Shown: piece by piece, positions 55,315 through 63,898 of the stretch
Position numbering within the stretch: the first letter of the stretch is position 1
How the letters are laid out: every line of letters begins with the position of its first letter
Source: Xenophilus azovorans DSM 13620
GTDB taxonomy: Bacteria; Pseudomonadota; Gammaproteobacteria; Burkholderiales; Burkholderiaceae_C
Length of the DNA: 64,000 nt
Direction of reading: 5' to 3'
NCBI RefSeq assembly: GCF_000745855.1
Contig: NZ_JQKD01000030.1
Location: 1-64,000 of the forward strand
Made by a program: the position numbers and the translations under genes
The notes under the pieces: generated by a model
What the model was told of the DNA's origin: nothing
The model's database searches: none
The model's input: only the letters and a program-made list of their open reading frames with translations

Positions 55315-56373
55315 TCAGCGCCGCGGCGGCGCGGTGCTGCCCCGGTGGACGATCTCGATGGGGAAGGACTGGAACAGCGCGTGCTCCTGCCCGTCCAGCC
55401 GCGCGATGAGCTGGGCCGCCGCCGCATGGCCGATCTGCGTGATCGGCGTGCTGATGCTGGTCAGCCCCGGCGTCTGCGTGGCGCCCAGGTCGGTGTTGTC
55501 GACACCGGTGATGGACATGTCCTCGGGGATGCGCACGCCCGCCTTGCGGCATGCCATCATGGCGCCGACGGCGAACACGTCGTTGGTGGCGACCACGGCG
55601 GTGGGCGGCCGATCCTGCGCGAGGATGCGCGCCATGCCCTCCTCGGCCGCGCCCAGCGCGATGGGCGCGTACTGCACGCAACGCTCGTCCAGCAGCAGGC
55701 CGGCCTCGGCCAGCGCCTCGCGCACGCCGGCGCCGCGCGTGCGGGCCCGGTCGTTGCCCTCCACCGGCGCGCTCAGCAGGCCGATGCGCCGATGGCCCAG
55801 CGAGATCAGGTGCCGGGTGATCTCGCGCGTGGCGGCCTGGTTGTCGAAGCCGATGCTGGGATGCCGCCGCGCCGGGTCGGTGCCCCAGGTCAGCACGTAG
55901 GGGCGCCCGTAGTCCTCCAGCAGCGCGAACAGGGCCGGGTCGTGGTCGACACCGACGAAGACGAAGGCGTCCACGCCGCGCTGGGCGAGCTGCGCGGCGA
56001 TGCGCGCCTCGACGGCCAGGTCGTAGTGGTGCTCGGCCAGCACCAGCGCATAGCCGCGCGCGTCCAGCCGCTGCTGCAGCGCGCTGGTGGTGCGGGCATA
56101 CAGCGCGTAGTCGAACGAGGGCACCACGGCACCCACCATGCGGCTGCGCTGGCTGCGCAGCGAGCGGGCGGTGGCGTGCGGCACGTAGCGCAGCTTCTCC
56201 ACCGCCTCCATCACGCGGCGCAGCGTCTGCGGATCGAGCTGCTCGGGGTTGTTGAGGGCGCGCGAGACGGTGGCCGTGGAGACGCCGGCCAGTTGCGCGA
56301 CGTCCTTGGCGCCGGCCCGTGCGCGCGCCTCGCGCAGGACGGGGACGGCGGGCGGGCGCGAGGGGCTCGGCAT
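55315..56373 (-). CDS. LacI-family repressor, probable regulator of the sulfatase/transport operon
   Basis: This 352-aa protein has the LacI helix-turn-helix [19 protein letters not shown] (24-42) and hinge [14 protein letters not shown]. The sensor domain includes [38 protein letters not shown] and [19 protein letters not shown]. It is divergent from the transport operon across 167 bp that hold two ATCGAT-centred sites, so repression of both units is likely, with relief by the imported compound. TACAAT ends 6 nt before the ATG, suggesting a leaderless mRNA. Confidence 0.93.
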   Translation of the reverse strand: MPSPSRPPAVPVLREARARAGAKDVAQLAGVSTATVSRALNNPEQLDPQTLRRVMEAVEKLRYVPHATARSLRSQRSRMVGAVVPSFDYALYARTTSALQQRLDARGYALVLAEHHYDLAVEARIAAQLAQRGVDAFVFVGVDHDPALFALLEDYGRPYVLTWGTDPARRHPSIGFDNQAATREITRHLISLGHRRIGLLSAPVEGNDRARTRGAGVREALAEAGLLLDERCVQYAPIALGAAEEGMARILAQDRPPTAVVATNDVFAVGAMMACRKAGVRIPEDMSITGVDNTDLGATQTPGLTSISTPITQIGHAAAAQLIARLDGQEHALFQSFPIEIVHRGSTAPPRR

Positions 56374-56379
56374 GGCCGC

Positions 56380-56385
56380 ATTGTA
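56380..56385 (-). promoter_or_regulatory. Probable -10 box (TACAAT) immediately before the lacI-type gene
   Basis: On the minus strand TACAATGCGGCCATG places a 5/6 match to TATAAT 6 nt before the ATG. The ATCGATT site at 56401-56412 lies close upstream, about where a repressor would block polymerase. Confidence 0.45.
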
Positions 56386-56400
56386 GGGAGCTGCTCGCCT

Positions 56401-56412
56401 GCAATCGATTTC
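56401..56412. promoter_or_regulatory. Secondary LacI-type operator candidate (GCAATCGATTTC)
   Basis: It shares the ATCGAT centre and one half with the perfect site at 56491-56504 but is degenerate in the other half. Located close upstream of the lacI-type -10 box, it may mediate autoregulation. Confidence 0.45.
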
Positions 56413-56490
56413 TCGTGGCTGGCAGAAACTGGGGAAATCCCCGAGATTTTCCCTGTGACGAAATCCTGATTCTGTCGCAACATCGGGCTC

Positions 56491-56504
56491 TGTAATCGAT
56501 TACA
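56491..56504. promoter_or_regulatory. LacI-type operator (TGTAATCGATTACA)
   Basis: This is a perfect 14-bp palindrome with a central CG step, as bound by LacI-family proteins, 36 nt before the GTG of the binding-protein gene. It overlaps a TGTAAT hexamer that could act as -10, so binding would block transcription of the operon. Confidence 0.78.
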
Positions 56505-56540
56505 TGACCGCTGCGCCGCAGCCCCCGCAGGAGACATGCC

Positions 56541-57956
56541 GTGAACGATCGCCTCCCCTCCACCGATCCCTCTTCCGCCGCCCGGCGCCGACTGCTGCGG
56601 CAGGGCGCCGCGCTGGGCGCCGCGGGGCTGGCCGTCCCCTGGCTGGCCGGCGCCGCCCACGCGCAGGAGGCCGACCTCGCACCGTACCGCAGCGCGAAGA
56701 TCAACTGGCGGCAGGTCGAGGGCGAGTCCATCGCGGTGGCCGTCATCCCGGCCAGCTACTTCGACCACCTGGGCACGCTGCTGCCGCAGTTCGAGGCGCT
56801 GACGGGCATCAAGGTGCGCATCGAGAAGGTGCCGCCCGGCCAGATCCGCCAGAAGGCGACGCTGGACCTGTCCTCGCGCACCGGCACCTACGGCACGCAC
56901 GCGGCCGACCCGATGTACTACCCGCTGTACGTCGCCAACAAGTGGGTCGATCCGCTGGACAAGTACCTCGACGACGCCAGCCTGACCGACCCGGCCTGGT
57001 TCCGCTACGACGACATCCTCAAGGCCTGGCGCGACGCCGACTCGATCGGCGGCAAGCCCTACGGCATCCCCTACGACGGCGAGGTCACGGTGCAGGTCTA
57101 CCGCAAGGACCTGTACGACGCCAAGGGCCTGAAGCCCGCCGCCACGCTTGACGAGCTGGTGGCCAACGCCAAGGCGCTGCACGACCCGGCCAACCGCCTG
57201 TACGGGCTGGCGCTGCGCGGCTTCGCCGGGGCGGGCCAGAACATGTACATCTACCCTTCGCTGCTCAAGGGCTTCGGCGGCGGCTGGTTCAAGGGCAAGG
57301 ACGTGGTCGTCAACTCGCCCGAGGCGGTGCAGGCGCTGGAGTGGTACGTGAACACGCTCAGCCAGTACGCGCCGCCCGCGGTGCGCAACTGGAACTGGCC
57401 CGACATCGCCGACGCCTTCTCGCAGGGCACGCTGGGCTGCTACATCGATGCCCATTCCTCGGCGGCCGTCATCACCAACCCCGAGAAGTCGAAGGTGGCC
57501 GGCAAGATCGGCTACGCGCGCTGGCCCAAGGGCCCCCGGGACAAGTGCGTCACCTCGATCTGGAACTGGGGCTTCCCGATCAACGCCGCCCTGCCGGAGA
57601 AGGCCAAGAAGGCGACCTGGCTGTTCATCACCTGGGCCACCTCGGCCGAGACGCAGGCGCGCACCTCGTGGAAGTCCGCCGGCGCGGCGAAGCGCTCGGG
57701 CATCAACCGGCTGTCGCTGTGGAAGTCGCCCGAGTTCGCCGACGCCATGAAGGGCGCGGGCGACAACTTCATCCAGGCCGCGCTCGACTCGCTGGAGCAG
57801 GACACCGACGTCGAATGGCGCCCGCGCGTGCCGCAGTGGCCGGCCATCGGCGAGACCATGGCCACCGGCATCCAGGCGGCGCTGGTCGGGCAGAAGAAGC
57901 CCAAGGCAGCGCTGGACGAGGCGCAGGCGCGCATCGCGCAGCTCATGAAGGGCTGA
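56541..57956 (+). CDS. Extracellular solute-binding protein (family 1, Tat-exported)
   Basis: This 471-aa periplasmic binding protein starts at GTG after AGGAGA. The N-terminus ARRRLLRQGAALGAAGLAV followed by AGAAHAQ is a twin-arginine (Tat) signal peptide with a signal peptidase I site. KPYGIPYDGEVTVQVYRKD and IWNWGFPINAALPEKAKKA are typical of sugar-type binding proteins. It is the first gene of the transport-sulfatase operon. The ligand is probably a sulfated sugar or a sulfate ester, inferred from the sulfatase downstream. Its length fits the family. Confidence 0.92.
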   Translation: MNDRLPSTDPSSAARRRLLRQGAALGAAGLAVPWLAGAAHAQEADLAPYRSAKINWRQVEGESIAVAVIPASYFDHLGTLLPQFEALTGIKVRIEKVPPGQIRQKATLDLSSRTGTYGTHAADPMYYPLYVANKWVDPLDKYLDDASLTDPAWFRYDDILKAWRDADSIGGKPYGIPYDGEVTVQVYRKDLYDAKGLKPAATLDELVANAKALHDPANRLYGLALRGFAGAGQNMYIYPSLLKGFGGGWFKGKDVVVNSPEAVQALEWYVNTLSQYAPPAVRNWNWPDIADAFSQGTLGCYIDAHSSAAVITNPEKSKVAGKIGYARWPKGPRDKCVTSIWNWGFPINAALPEKAKKATWLFITWATSAETQARTSWKSAGAAKRSGINRLSLWKSPEFADAMKGAGDNFIQAALDSLEQDTDVEWRPRVPQWPAIGETMATGIQAALVGQKKPKAALDEAQARIAQLMKG

Positions 57957-57960
57957 GCGC

Positions 57961-58848
57961 GTGCGCCCTGCCCTGACGCTGGCGGCGCAGGAGCGCCGCT
58001 TCGCCCTCGCGCTGCTGGCGCCGGCGCTGCTGGCGCTGCTGCTGGTGACCACCGTGCCGCTGGTCTACCTGGCGTGGAACAGCCTGAACCGCATCGACCT
58101 GGGCATGCCCTGGATGTCGGGCTTCGCCGGGCTGGACAACTACGCCCAGATGGGCAGCGACCCGCGCTTCTGGAATTCGCTGTGGCTCACGCTGGTCTAC
58201 ACCGCCAGCACGGTGGTGCTGCAGGTGCTGATCGGGCTGGGCCTGGCGCTGCTGGTGCTGCAGATCCCGAAGGGCCAGGGCGTGCTGCGCGTGGGCGCCA
58301 TCCTGCCGATCGTGCTGGCACCTGTGGTGGTGGGCCTGTTCTGGCGCACGCTGGTGCTGGCGCCCGACGTGGGGCTGGTGGACGTGGCCACGCGCGCGCT
58401 CGGCCTGGGCAGCCACAACTGGCTGGGCGACCCGCAGCTGGCGCTGATCTCGGTGATCGCCATCCACACCTGGCAGTGGACGCCCTTCGCCTTCCTGGTG
58501 CTGCTGGCCACGCTCTCCACGCTGCCCGGCGACATCTACGAAGCCGCGCGGCTGGACCGCGCGGGCGCCTGGCAACGCTTCCGCCACATCACGCTGCCGC
58601 TCATCCGCCCGGCGGTGGTGATGGTGGTGATCCTGCGGACGATGACCGCGCTGTCGGCCTTCGCGGCCATCTTCGCGGCCACCGGCGGCGGGCCGGGCTC
58701 GGCCACCGAGATCCTGAACCTGTATGCCTACCGCACCTCCTTCACCGAACTGAACATCGGCTACGGCTCCTCGCTGGCGATGGTGCTGCTGGGCATCACG
58801 CTCGCGGTGTCCTGGCTGATGTTCCGGCTGCGAAAGGCCCGGTCATGA
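57961..58848 (+). CDS. ABC transporter permease (MalF/UgpA type)
   Basis: This 295-aa inner-membrane protein has six transmembrane helices, starting with LALLAPALLALLLVTTVPL. The EAA loop is YEAARLDRAGAWQRFRHIT near residue 200, which contacts the ATPase. The start is GTG, 4 nt after the binding-protein stop. It pairs with the next gene, which overlaps its stop by 4 nt. Together they form the channel of an importer. Confidence 0.93.
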   Translation: MRPALTLAAQERRFALALLAPALLALLLVTTVPLVYLAWNSLNRIDLGMPWMSGFAGLDNYAQMGSDPRFWNSLWLTLVYTASTVVLQVLIGLGLALLVLQIPKGQGVLRVGAILPIVLAPVVVGLFWRTLVLAPDVGLVDVATRALGLGSHNWLGDPQLALISVIAIHTWQWTPFAFLVLLATLSTLPGDIYEAARLDRAGAWQRFRHITLPLIRPAVVMVVILRTMTALSAFAAIFAATGGGPGSATEILNLYAYRTSFTELNIGYGSSLAMVLLGITLAVSWLMFRLRKARS

Positions 58849-59690
58849 ACGGCCGCAACAAGACGCTGCGCCATGCCGCGCTGTGGGCCGTGGCACTGCT
58901 CCTGCTGGCCGTGTGGGCCTTCCCCGTGCTGTGGGGGCTGCTCACCTCCTTCAAGACCGAGCGCGACGTGCTCGCCTACCCGCCGAAGGTCTTCTTCACG
59001 CCTACGCTGGACAACTACCGCGAGGTGATCTCCGGCGGCTCGTCGATCCTGCCCAACCTGTGGTCCAGCCTCGTGGTCTCGGGCTGGGCCACCTTCCTGA
59101 CCATGCTGTTCGCCGTGCCGGCCGCCTACGCGCTGGCGCGGCTGCGCTACCCGGGCAAGCGCGCCTCGGGCTTCTACGTGCTGGCCACGCAGATGCTGCC
59201 GCCGGTGGGTCTCATCATCCCCTTCTACCTGGTGCTGCAGAAGATCGGCGGGCTCGACAGCTACAGCGGCCTGACGGCCATCTACCTCACCTTCTCGCTG
59301 CCCTTCGCGGTGTGGCTGATGGTCTCGTACTTCGAGGACATCCCCTACGAGATGGAAGAGGCCGCGCTGCTCGACCGCGCCGGCCGGCTGCGCACGCTGT
59401 GGTACGTGATCCTGCCGCAGGTGCGCGGCGGCATCGCGGTGACGACGATCTTCGTGTTCCTCAACGCCTGGAACGAGTTCCTCTTCGCCGTCGTGCTCGG
59501 CGGCAACAAGGTGCGGCCCGTCACCGTGGCCATGTACAACTTCATTTCGCTGGAGCAGACGCAGTGGGCGCGGCTGGCCGCCGGGGCCATGCTGGCCATG
59601 GCGCCGGTCATCCTGATCGGCCTGTTCGCCCAGCGCCACATCGTCAAGGGGCTCACCGTGGGCGCCGTCAAGGGAGGGGGTCGCCGATGA
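58845..59690 (+). CDS. ABC transporter permease (MalG/UgpE type)
   Basis: This 281-aa membrane protein has six helices (for example LWAVALLLLAVWAFPVLWG) and the EAA loop EMEEAALLDRAGRLRTLWY near residue 180. LNAWNEFLFAVVLGGNKV is characteristic of this subfamily. ATGA overlap with the first permease ensures equal synthesis. It is followed by the ATPase gene after 61 nt with a separate ribosome site. Confidence 0.93.
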   Translation: MNGRNKTLRHAALWAVALLLLAVWAFPVLWGLLTSFKTERDVLAYPPKVFFTPTLDNYREVISGGSSILPNLWSSLVVSGWATFLTMLFAVPAAYALARLRYPGKRASGFYVLATQMLPPVGLIIPFYLVLQKIGGLDSYSGLTAIYLTFSLPFAVWLMVSYFEDIPYEMEEAALLDRAGRLRTLWYVILPQVRGGIAVTTIFVFLNAWNEFLFAVVLGGNKVRPVTVAMYNFISLEQTQWARLAAGAMLAMAPVILIGLFAQRHIVKGLTVGAVKGGGRR

Positions 59691-59751
59691 GCCCGCGCCC
59701 GGCCGTTCCGAAGTGGGCTCGCACCGCAGTGCGCAGCACGGAGGTTTTTCA

Positions 59752-60801
59752 ATGAGCCGATACGGAAGCGTCCGCATGGAAGGTGTCGTGAAACGACACG
59801 GCAGCTTCACCGCGCTGCACGGCATGGACCTGAGCATCCGGCCGGGCGAGTTCTTCGCGCTGCTGGGGCCCTCGGGCTCGGGCAAAACCACCACGCTGCG
59901 CATCCTCGCCGGGCTGGAAGAGGTGAACGAAGGCCGCGTCTGGCTCGACGACGCCGACGTGACGCACCAGGAGCCGGGCGAGCGCGACGTGGCGATGGTC
60001 TTCCAGAGCTACGCGCTGTACCCGCACATGACGGTGGCCGAGAACATCGCCTTCCCGCTGAAGATGATCGGCACGCCCCGCGCCGGGATCGACGCCGCGG
60101 TGAAGGAGGCAGCGGCGAAGGTCAACATCGCGCACCTGCTGGAGCGCAAGCCCGGCCAGCTCTCGGGCGGCCAGCAGCAGCGCTGCGCCCTGGCCCGCGC
60201 TATCGTGCGCAAGCCGCGCCTGTTCCTGCTGGACGAACCGCTGTCCAACCTCGACGCCAAGCTGCGCATCGAGACCCGCGCCGAGCTGCGCCGCCTGCAG
60301 CGCGCGCTGGGCGTGACGGCGGTGTACGTCACGCACGACCAGGAAGAGGCGATGACCATCGCCGACCGCGTGGCGGTGTTCATGGAAGGCCGCCTGGTGC
60401 AGACCGGCACGCCCAAGGACATCTTCATGAAGCCGGCGACCGTGGCCGTGGCCGGCTTCATCGGCACGCCGCCGATGAACCTGCTGGACGCCACCGTCTC
60501 CGGCGGCCAGGTGCACGTGAACGGCAACCCCGTCGCGCCCGCCGCGGTGCGCGAGGGCGAGGTCGTGCTCGGCGTGCGCCCCGGCGACCTGCGCCTCGCG
60601 CCCGCCGGCCTGCCGGCCCGCGTGGATTTCGTGGAAGACCTGGGCGACAGCCTGGTGGTCCACCTCGACGCCGGCGGGCAGCGCGCCAAGCTCAAGACCG
60701 AGCCCAACGGCGCCGCGCCGGCGGAGGGCCAGCCGGTGCACCTGGCCTTCGCCCCCGAATCCGCCCACCTGTTCGACCGCGCCAGCGGAGAAAGACTATG
60801 A
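59752..60801 (+). CDS. ABC transporter ATP-binding protein (MalK/UgpC type)
   Basis: This 349-aa ATPase has Walker A GPSGSGKTTTLRI near residue 40, signature QLSGGQQQRCALARA near 135, Walker B LFLLDEPLSNLDAKLR and the switch His in VYVTHDQEEAMTI. The C-terminal ~110 residues form the TOBE-type regulatory domain (GVRPGDLRLAPAG). The ATG at 59752 has GGAGG 8 nt upstream, which excludes the earlier Met at 59713. It overlaps the sulfatase start by 4 nt, binding transport and hydrolysis in one operon. Confidence 0.95.
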   Translation: MSRYGSVRMEGVVKRHGSFTALHGMDLSIRPGEFFALLGPSGSGKTTTLRILAGLEEVNEGRVWLDDADVTHQEPGERDVAMVFQSYALYPHMTVAENIAFPLKMIGTPRAGIDAAVKEAAAKVNIAHLLERKPGQLSGGQQQRCALARAIVRKPRLFLLDEPLSNLDAKLRIETRAELRRLQRALGVTAVYVTHDQEEAMTIADRVAVFMEGRLVQTGTPKDIFMKPATVAVAGFIGTPPMNLLDATVSGGQVHVNGNPVAPAAVREGEVVLGVRPGDLRLAPAGLPARVDFVEDLGDSLVVHLDAGGQRAKLKTEPNGAAPAEGQPVHLAFAPESAHLFDRASGERL

Positions 60802-62447
60802 CCCCCGCCAAGAAACCGAACATCGTCCTGATCCTGAACGACGACATGGGCTTCTCCGACATCGGCTGCTACGGCGGCGAGGTCGACACGCCCCACCTCG
60901 ACCGGCTGGCCGCCGGCGGCCTGCGCTTCTCGCAGTTCTACAACACCGCGCGCTGCAGCCCCTCGCGCGCCTCTCTACTGACCGGCCTGCACCCGCACCA
61001 GACGGGCATCGGCATCCTGACCTACGACTTCGGCCCCGAGGGCTACGCCGGCAACCTCAACCACCGTTGCGTGACGATCCCCGAGGCGCTGAAGGCCAGC
61101 GGCTACCGCACCTACATGAGCGGCAAGTGGCACGTGGCCGGCAACCTCACCGAGCCGACCGACGCCTGGCCGATGCAGCGCGGCTTCGACGCCTTCTTCG
61201 GCACCATCATCGGCGCCGGCAGCTTCTACGACCCCAACACGCTCACGCGCGGCAACGAGAACGTGGAGCACGAGGCCTCGGCCGACGACGGCTGGTTCTA
61301 CACCGACGCCATCAGCGACGACGCGGCCGACACCATCCGCCGCCATGCGAAGGAGCATGCCGGCACGCCCTTCTTCCAGTACGTGGCCTACACCGCGCCG
61401 CACTGGCCGCTGCACGCGCACGAGGAGGACATCGCCAAGTACAAGGGCCGCTTCGACGCCGGCTGGGACGCGCTGCGCGAGGAGCGCCTGCAGAAGCTGG
61501 TGGACAGCGGCATCCTGCGCGACATCTGGCAACTGACCGAGCGCGACCCGACGCAGCCGCCCTGGACCGAAGCCGAGCACAAGACCTGGCTGCTGCGCTG
61601 CATGGAGGTCTACGCGGCGCAGATCGACCGCATGGACCAGGGCATCGGCCGCATCCTGAAGGCGCTGGAGGACACCGGCCAGATGGAGAACACGCTGGTC
61701 ATCTTCCTGGCCGACAACGGCGCCTGCGCGGAGGACATCCCCGAGCACGTGACGGTGGACGAACTGGTGCACAAGCTGCGCATCGCCAAGGCCACCACGC
61801 GCAAGGGCGAACCGGTGCACTTCGGCAACAACCCCGATCTGATGCCCGGGCCGGAAAACACCTACCAGAGCTACGGCACCGCCTGGGCCAACCTCTCGAA
61901 CGCGCCCTTCCGGCTGTACAAGCACTGGATCCACGAGGGCGGCATCTCCACGCCGCTGATCATGCACTGGCCCGCCGGCATCGCGCATCGCGGCGAGGTG
62001 CGCCACACGCCGGGCTACCTGCCCGACATCATGGCCACCCTGCTGGATGTGACGGCCACGCCCTACCCCGCGCAGCACCAGGGCCGCGCGGTCGAGCCGC
62101 TGGAAGGCCACAGCCTGTGCCCGGCCTTCGCGCAGGACCTGCCCGAGCGCCCGCCCATGTTCTGGGAGCACGAGGGCAACGCCGCCGTGCGCATCGGCAA
62201 GTGGAAGCTGGTGCGCAAGTACCCGCAGGACTGGGAGCTGTACGACATGGAGGCCGACCGCACCGAGCTGCACGACCTGGCGGCGCAGCACCCCGCGCGC
62301 GTGGCCGACATGAAGGCGCAGTACGAGGCCTGGGCCAAGCGCTGCGGCGTGATCCCGCGCGAGAAGATCCTGCAGCTCATGAAGGAGCAGCAGACGCCGC
62401 CCGCCTTCTGGGAGGAAGAGATCGTGGAGGAAGCCCGGCGGGGCTGA
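60798..62447 (+). CDS. Arylsulfatase-type sulfatase
   Basis: This 549-aa sulfatase hydrolyses a sulfate ester. The active-site motif is C53-S-P-S-R57 in NTARCSPSRASLLTG, in which Cys is oxidised to formylglycine. Metal ligands include D15-D16 in ILNDDMGFSD and the LADNG motif in VIFLADNGACAED; KWHVAG supplies a catalytic Lys-His. There is no signal peptide, so it is predicted cytoplasmic: its substrate must be imported, which fits the ABC transporter in the same operon. The converting enzyme is encoded next. Which sulfate ester is used cannot be told. Confidence 0.95.
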   Translation: MTPAKKPNIVLILNDDMGFSDIGCYGGEVDTPHLDRLAAGGLRFSQFYNTARCSPSRASLLTGLHPHQTGIGILTYDFGPEGYAGNLNHRCVTIPEALKASGYRTYMSGKWHVAGNLTEPTDAWPMQRGFDAFFGTIIGAGSFYDPNTLTRGNENVEHEASADDGWFYTDAISDDAADTIRRHAKEHAGTPFFQYVAYTAPHWPLHAHEEDIAKYKGRFDAGWDALREERLQKLVDSGILRDIWQLTERDPTQPPWTEAEHKTWLLRCMEVYAAQIDRMDQGIGRILKALEDTGQMENTLVIFLADNGACAEDIPEHVTVDELVHKLRIAKATTRKGEPVHFGNNPDLMPGPENTYQSYGTAWANLSNAPFRLYKHWIHEGGISTPLIMHWPAGIAHRGEVRHTPGYLPDIMATLLDVTATPYPAQHQGRAVEPLEGHSLCPAFAQDLPERPPMFWEHEGNAAVRIGKWKLVRKYPQDWELYDMEADRTELHDLAAQHPARVADMKAQYEAWAKRCGVIPREKILQLMKEQQTPPAFWEEEIVEEARRG

Positions 62448-62453
62448 GCCGCG

Positions 62454-63422
62454 ATGCACGAGGCCGCGCCGCCGCAGCGCAAGGCGTGCTGTTCGCCCAC
62501 GCGGCCGGCCGATGCCGCCGCCATGCCGGCCGCCGCGCCCGCCGACATGCGGCACGCGCCTGGGGCAGCGCTGCACTGGATCGCCCTGCCCGGTGGCAGC
62601 TTCACCATGGGCACCGACGACCGCGACGGCTTCGCGGCCGACGGCGAGGGGCCTGCGCGGCGCGTGCGCCTGCCGCCCTTCCGCATCGCGCCGACGACGG
62701 TGACGAACCACGCCTTCGCCGAGTTCGTGCGCACCACGCGCTATGTCACCGAGGCCGAGCGCATCGGCCACTCCTACGTCTTCGCACACCAGTTGCCGAC
62801 CGCGCTGCGGCAGGCCGCCGCCCCCGCCCCGGGCCTGCCCTGGTGGCGCGCGGTCGAGCATGCGTGCTGGCAGCGCCCCGAAGGCCCGGGCTCGCACGTC
62901 CATGCACGCCCCGGCCATCCGGTGGTCCACGTGTCGTGGAACGATGCGCAGGCCTACTGCGCCTGGGCCGGCGCGCGCCTGCCCAGCGAGGCCGAGTGGG
63001 AGTACGCCGCTCGCGGCGGGCTCGAAGGCCGGCGCCTGGCCTGGGGCGACGCGCTGATGCCGGACGGCGAGCGCCGCTGCAACACCTGGCAGGGCGACGC
63101 CTTCCCCGATGCGCCGGCGCCCGGCTGGCAGCCCGGCCCGGTGCCGGCCGACGCCTTCGCCCCCAACGGCTTCGGCCTGTTCAACGTGTGCGGCAACGTG
63201 TGGGAGTGGTGCGCGGACGCCTTCCACCCCGACTACCACCGCGCCACGCCGCACGAGGCGCCGCTGGACACGCGCGAGAGCGGCCAGCGCTCGATGCGCG
63301 GCGGCTCCTTCCTGTGCCACGACAGCTACTGCAACCGCTACCGCGTCGCCGCGCGCAGCTCGAACGCGCCGCACAGCAGCAGCAGCAACATCGGCTTCAG
63401 GCTGGCAGCCGACGCGGGCTGA
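62454..63422 (+). CDS. Formylglycine-generating enzyme (sulfatase-modifying factor)
   Basis: This 322-aa enzyme oxidises the sulfatase active-site Cys to formylglycine using a copper-binding Cys pair: C288 and C293 in RGGSFLCHDSYCNRYR, with the same spacing of five as known enzymes. Other family stretches are LPGGSFTMGTDDRDGFAAD, VVHVSWNDAQAYCAWAGAR, SEAEWEYAARGG and GLFNVCGNVWEWCADAF. It begins 6 nt after the sulfatase stop, so enzyme and substrate protein are made together. No signal peptide, in agreement with a cytoplasmic sulfatase. Its stop faces the DksA-type gene; GCGGCGCGCCGC at 63423-63434 is a palindrome between them. Confidence 0.95.
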   Translation: MHEAAPPQRKACCSPTRPADAAAMPAAAPADMRHAPGAALHWIALPGGSFTMGTDDRDGFAADGEGPARRVRLPPFRIAPTTVTNHAFAEFVRTTRYVTEAERIGHSYVFAHQLPTALRQAAAPAPGLPWWRAVEHACWQRPEGPGSHVHARPGHPVVHVSWNDAQAYCAWAGARLPSEAEWEYAARGGLEGRRLAWGDALMPDGERRCNTWQGDAFPDAPAPGWQPGPVPADAFAPNGFGLFNVCGNVWEWCADAFHPDYHRATPHEAPLDTRESGQRSMRGGSFLCHDSYCNRYRVAARSSNAPHSSSSNIGFRLAADAG

Positions 63423-63437
63423 GCGGCGCGCCGCGGC

Positions 63438-63806
63438 TCAACGCCGCTCGGCCTTCTCCTGGCACGGCAGGCAGCGCGCCGCGGCAGGCTGGGCCGACAG
63501 CCGCGCGAAGCCGATGTCGACGCCGCAGTCGATGCATTCGCCATAGCTGCCGTCGTCCATGCGCGCCAGTGCGGCGCGCACGGCCACCAGCTCGTCGTGG
63601 TCGCGGCTGGCCTCGGCCTCGCCGACGTCCTCGCGTTCGCGGCGCTCGGCCACCTCGGCCTGGTCGATGACCTCGTGGCCGGCCTCCTGGGCAGCGATGT
63701 CGAGCCGGTCGCGCTGGAACTGGCCGAGTTCGCGCAGCAGTTCGGCCTGGCGCTGCGCCAGCCGGGTGCGAAGCTGCTGCCGTTGGGGTTCGTCGAGTGC
63801 GGTCAT
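63438..63806 (-). CDS. DksA/TraR-family C4 zinc-finger protein
   Basis: This 122-aa protein has a charged N-terminal helical region (RTRLAQRQAELLRELGQFQ) and the C-terminal zinc finger CIDCGVDIGFARLSAQPAA ending in RCLPCQEKAE, a Cys-x2-Cys-x17-Cys-x2-Cys pattern. It is shorter than DksA (151 aa), lacking part of the coiled coil, and resembles YbiI/TraR-like relatives that may bind RNA polymerase. The start MTALDEPQRQQLRTRL is chosen over an upstream Met that has no family similarity; there is no clear ribosome site. Confidence 0.88.
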   Translation of the reverse strand: MTALDEPQRQQLRTRLAQRQAELLRELGQFQRDRLDIAAQEAGHEVIDQAEVAERREREDVGEAEASRDHDELVAVRAALARMDDGSYGECIDCGVDIGFARLSAQPAAARCLPCQEKAERR

Positions 63807-63898
63807 GGAAGGAGGCCTCTGGTGAGATGGTGTCCAGGCCGCCGGCTCGGGGTGCCGGGGCGCGATGCATGCCTCCAGCATGCCAGCGCAGGTTCGCC

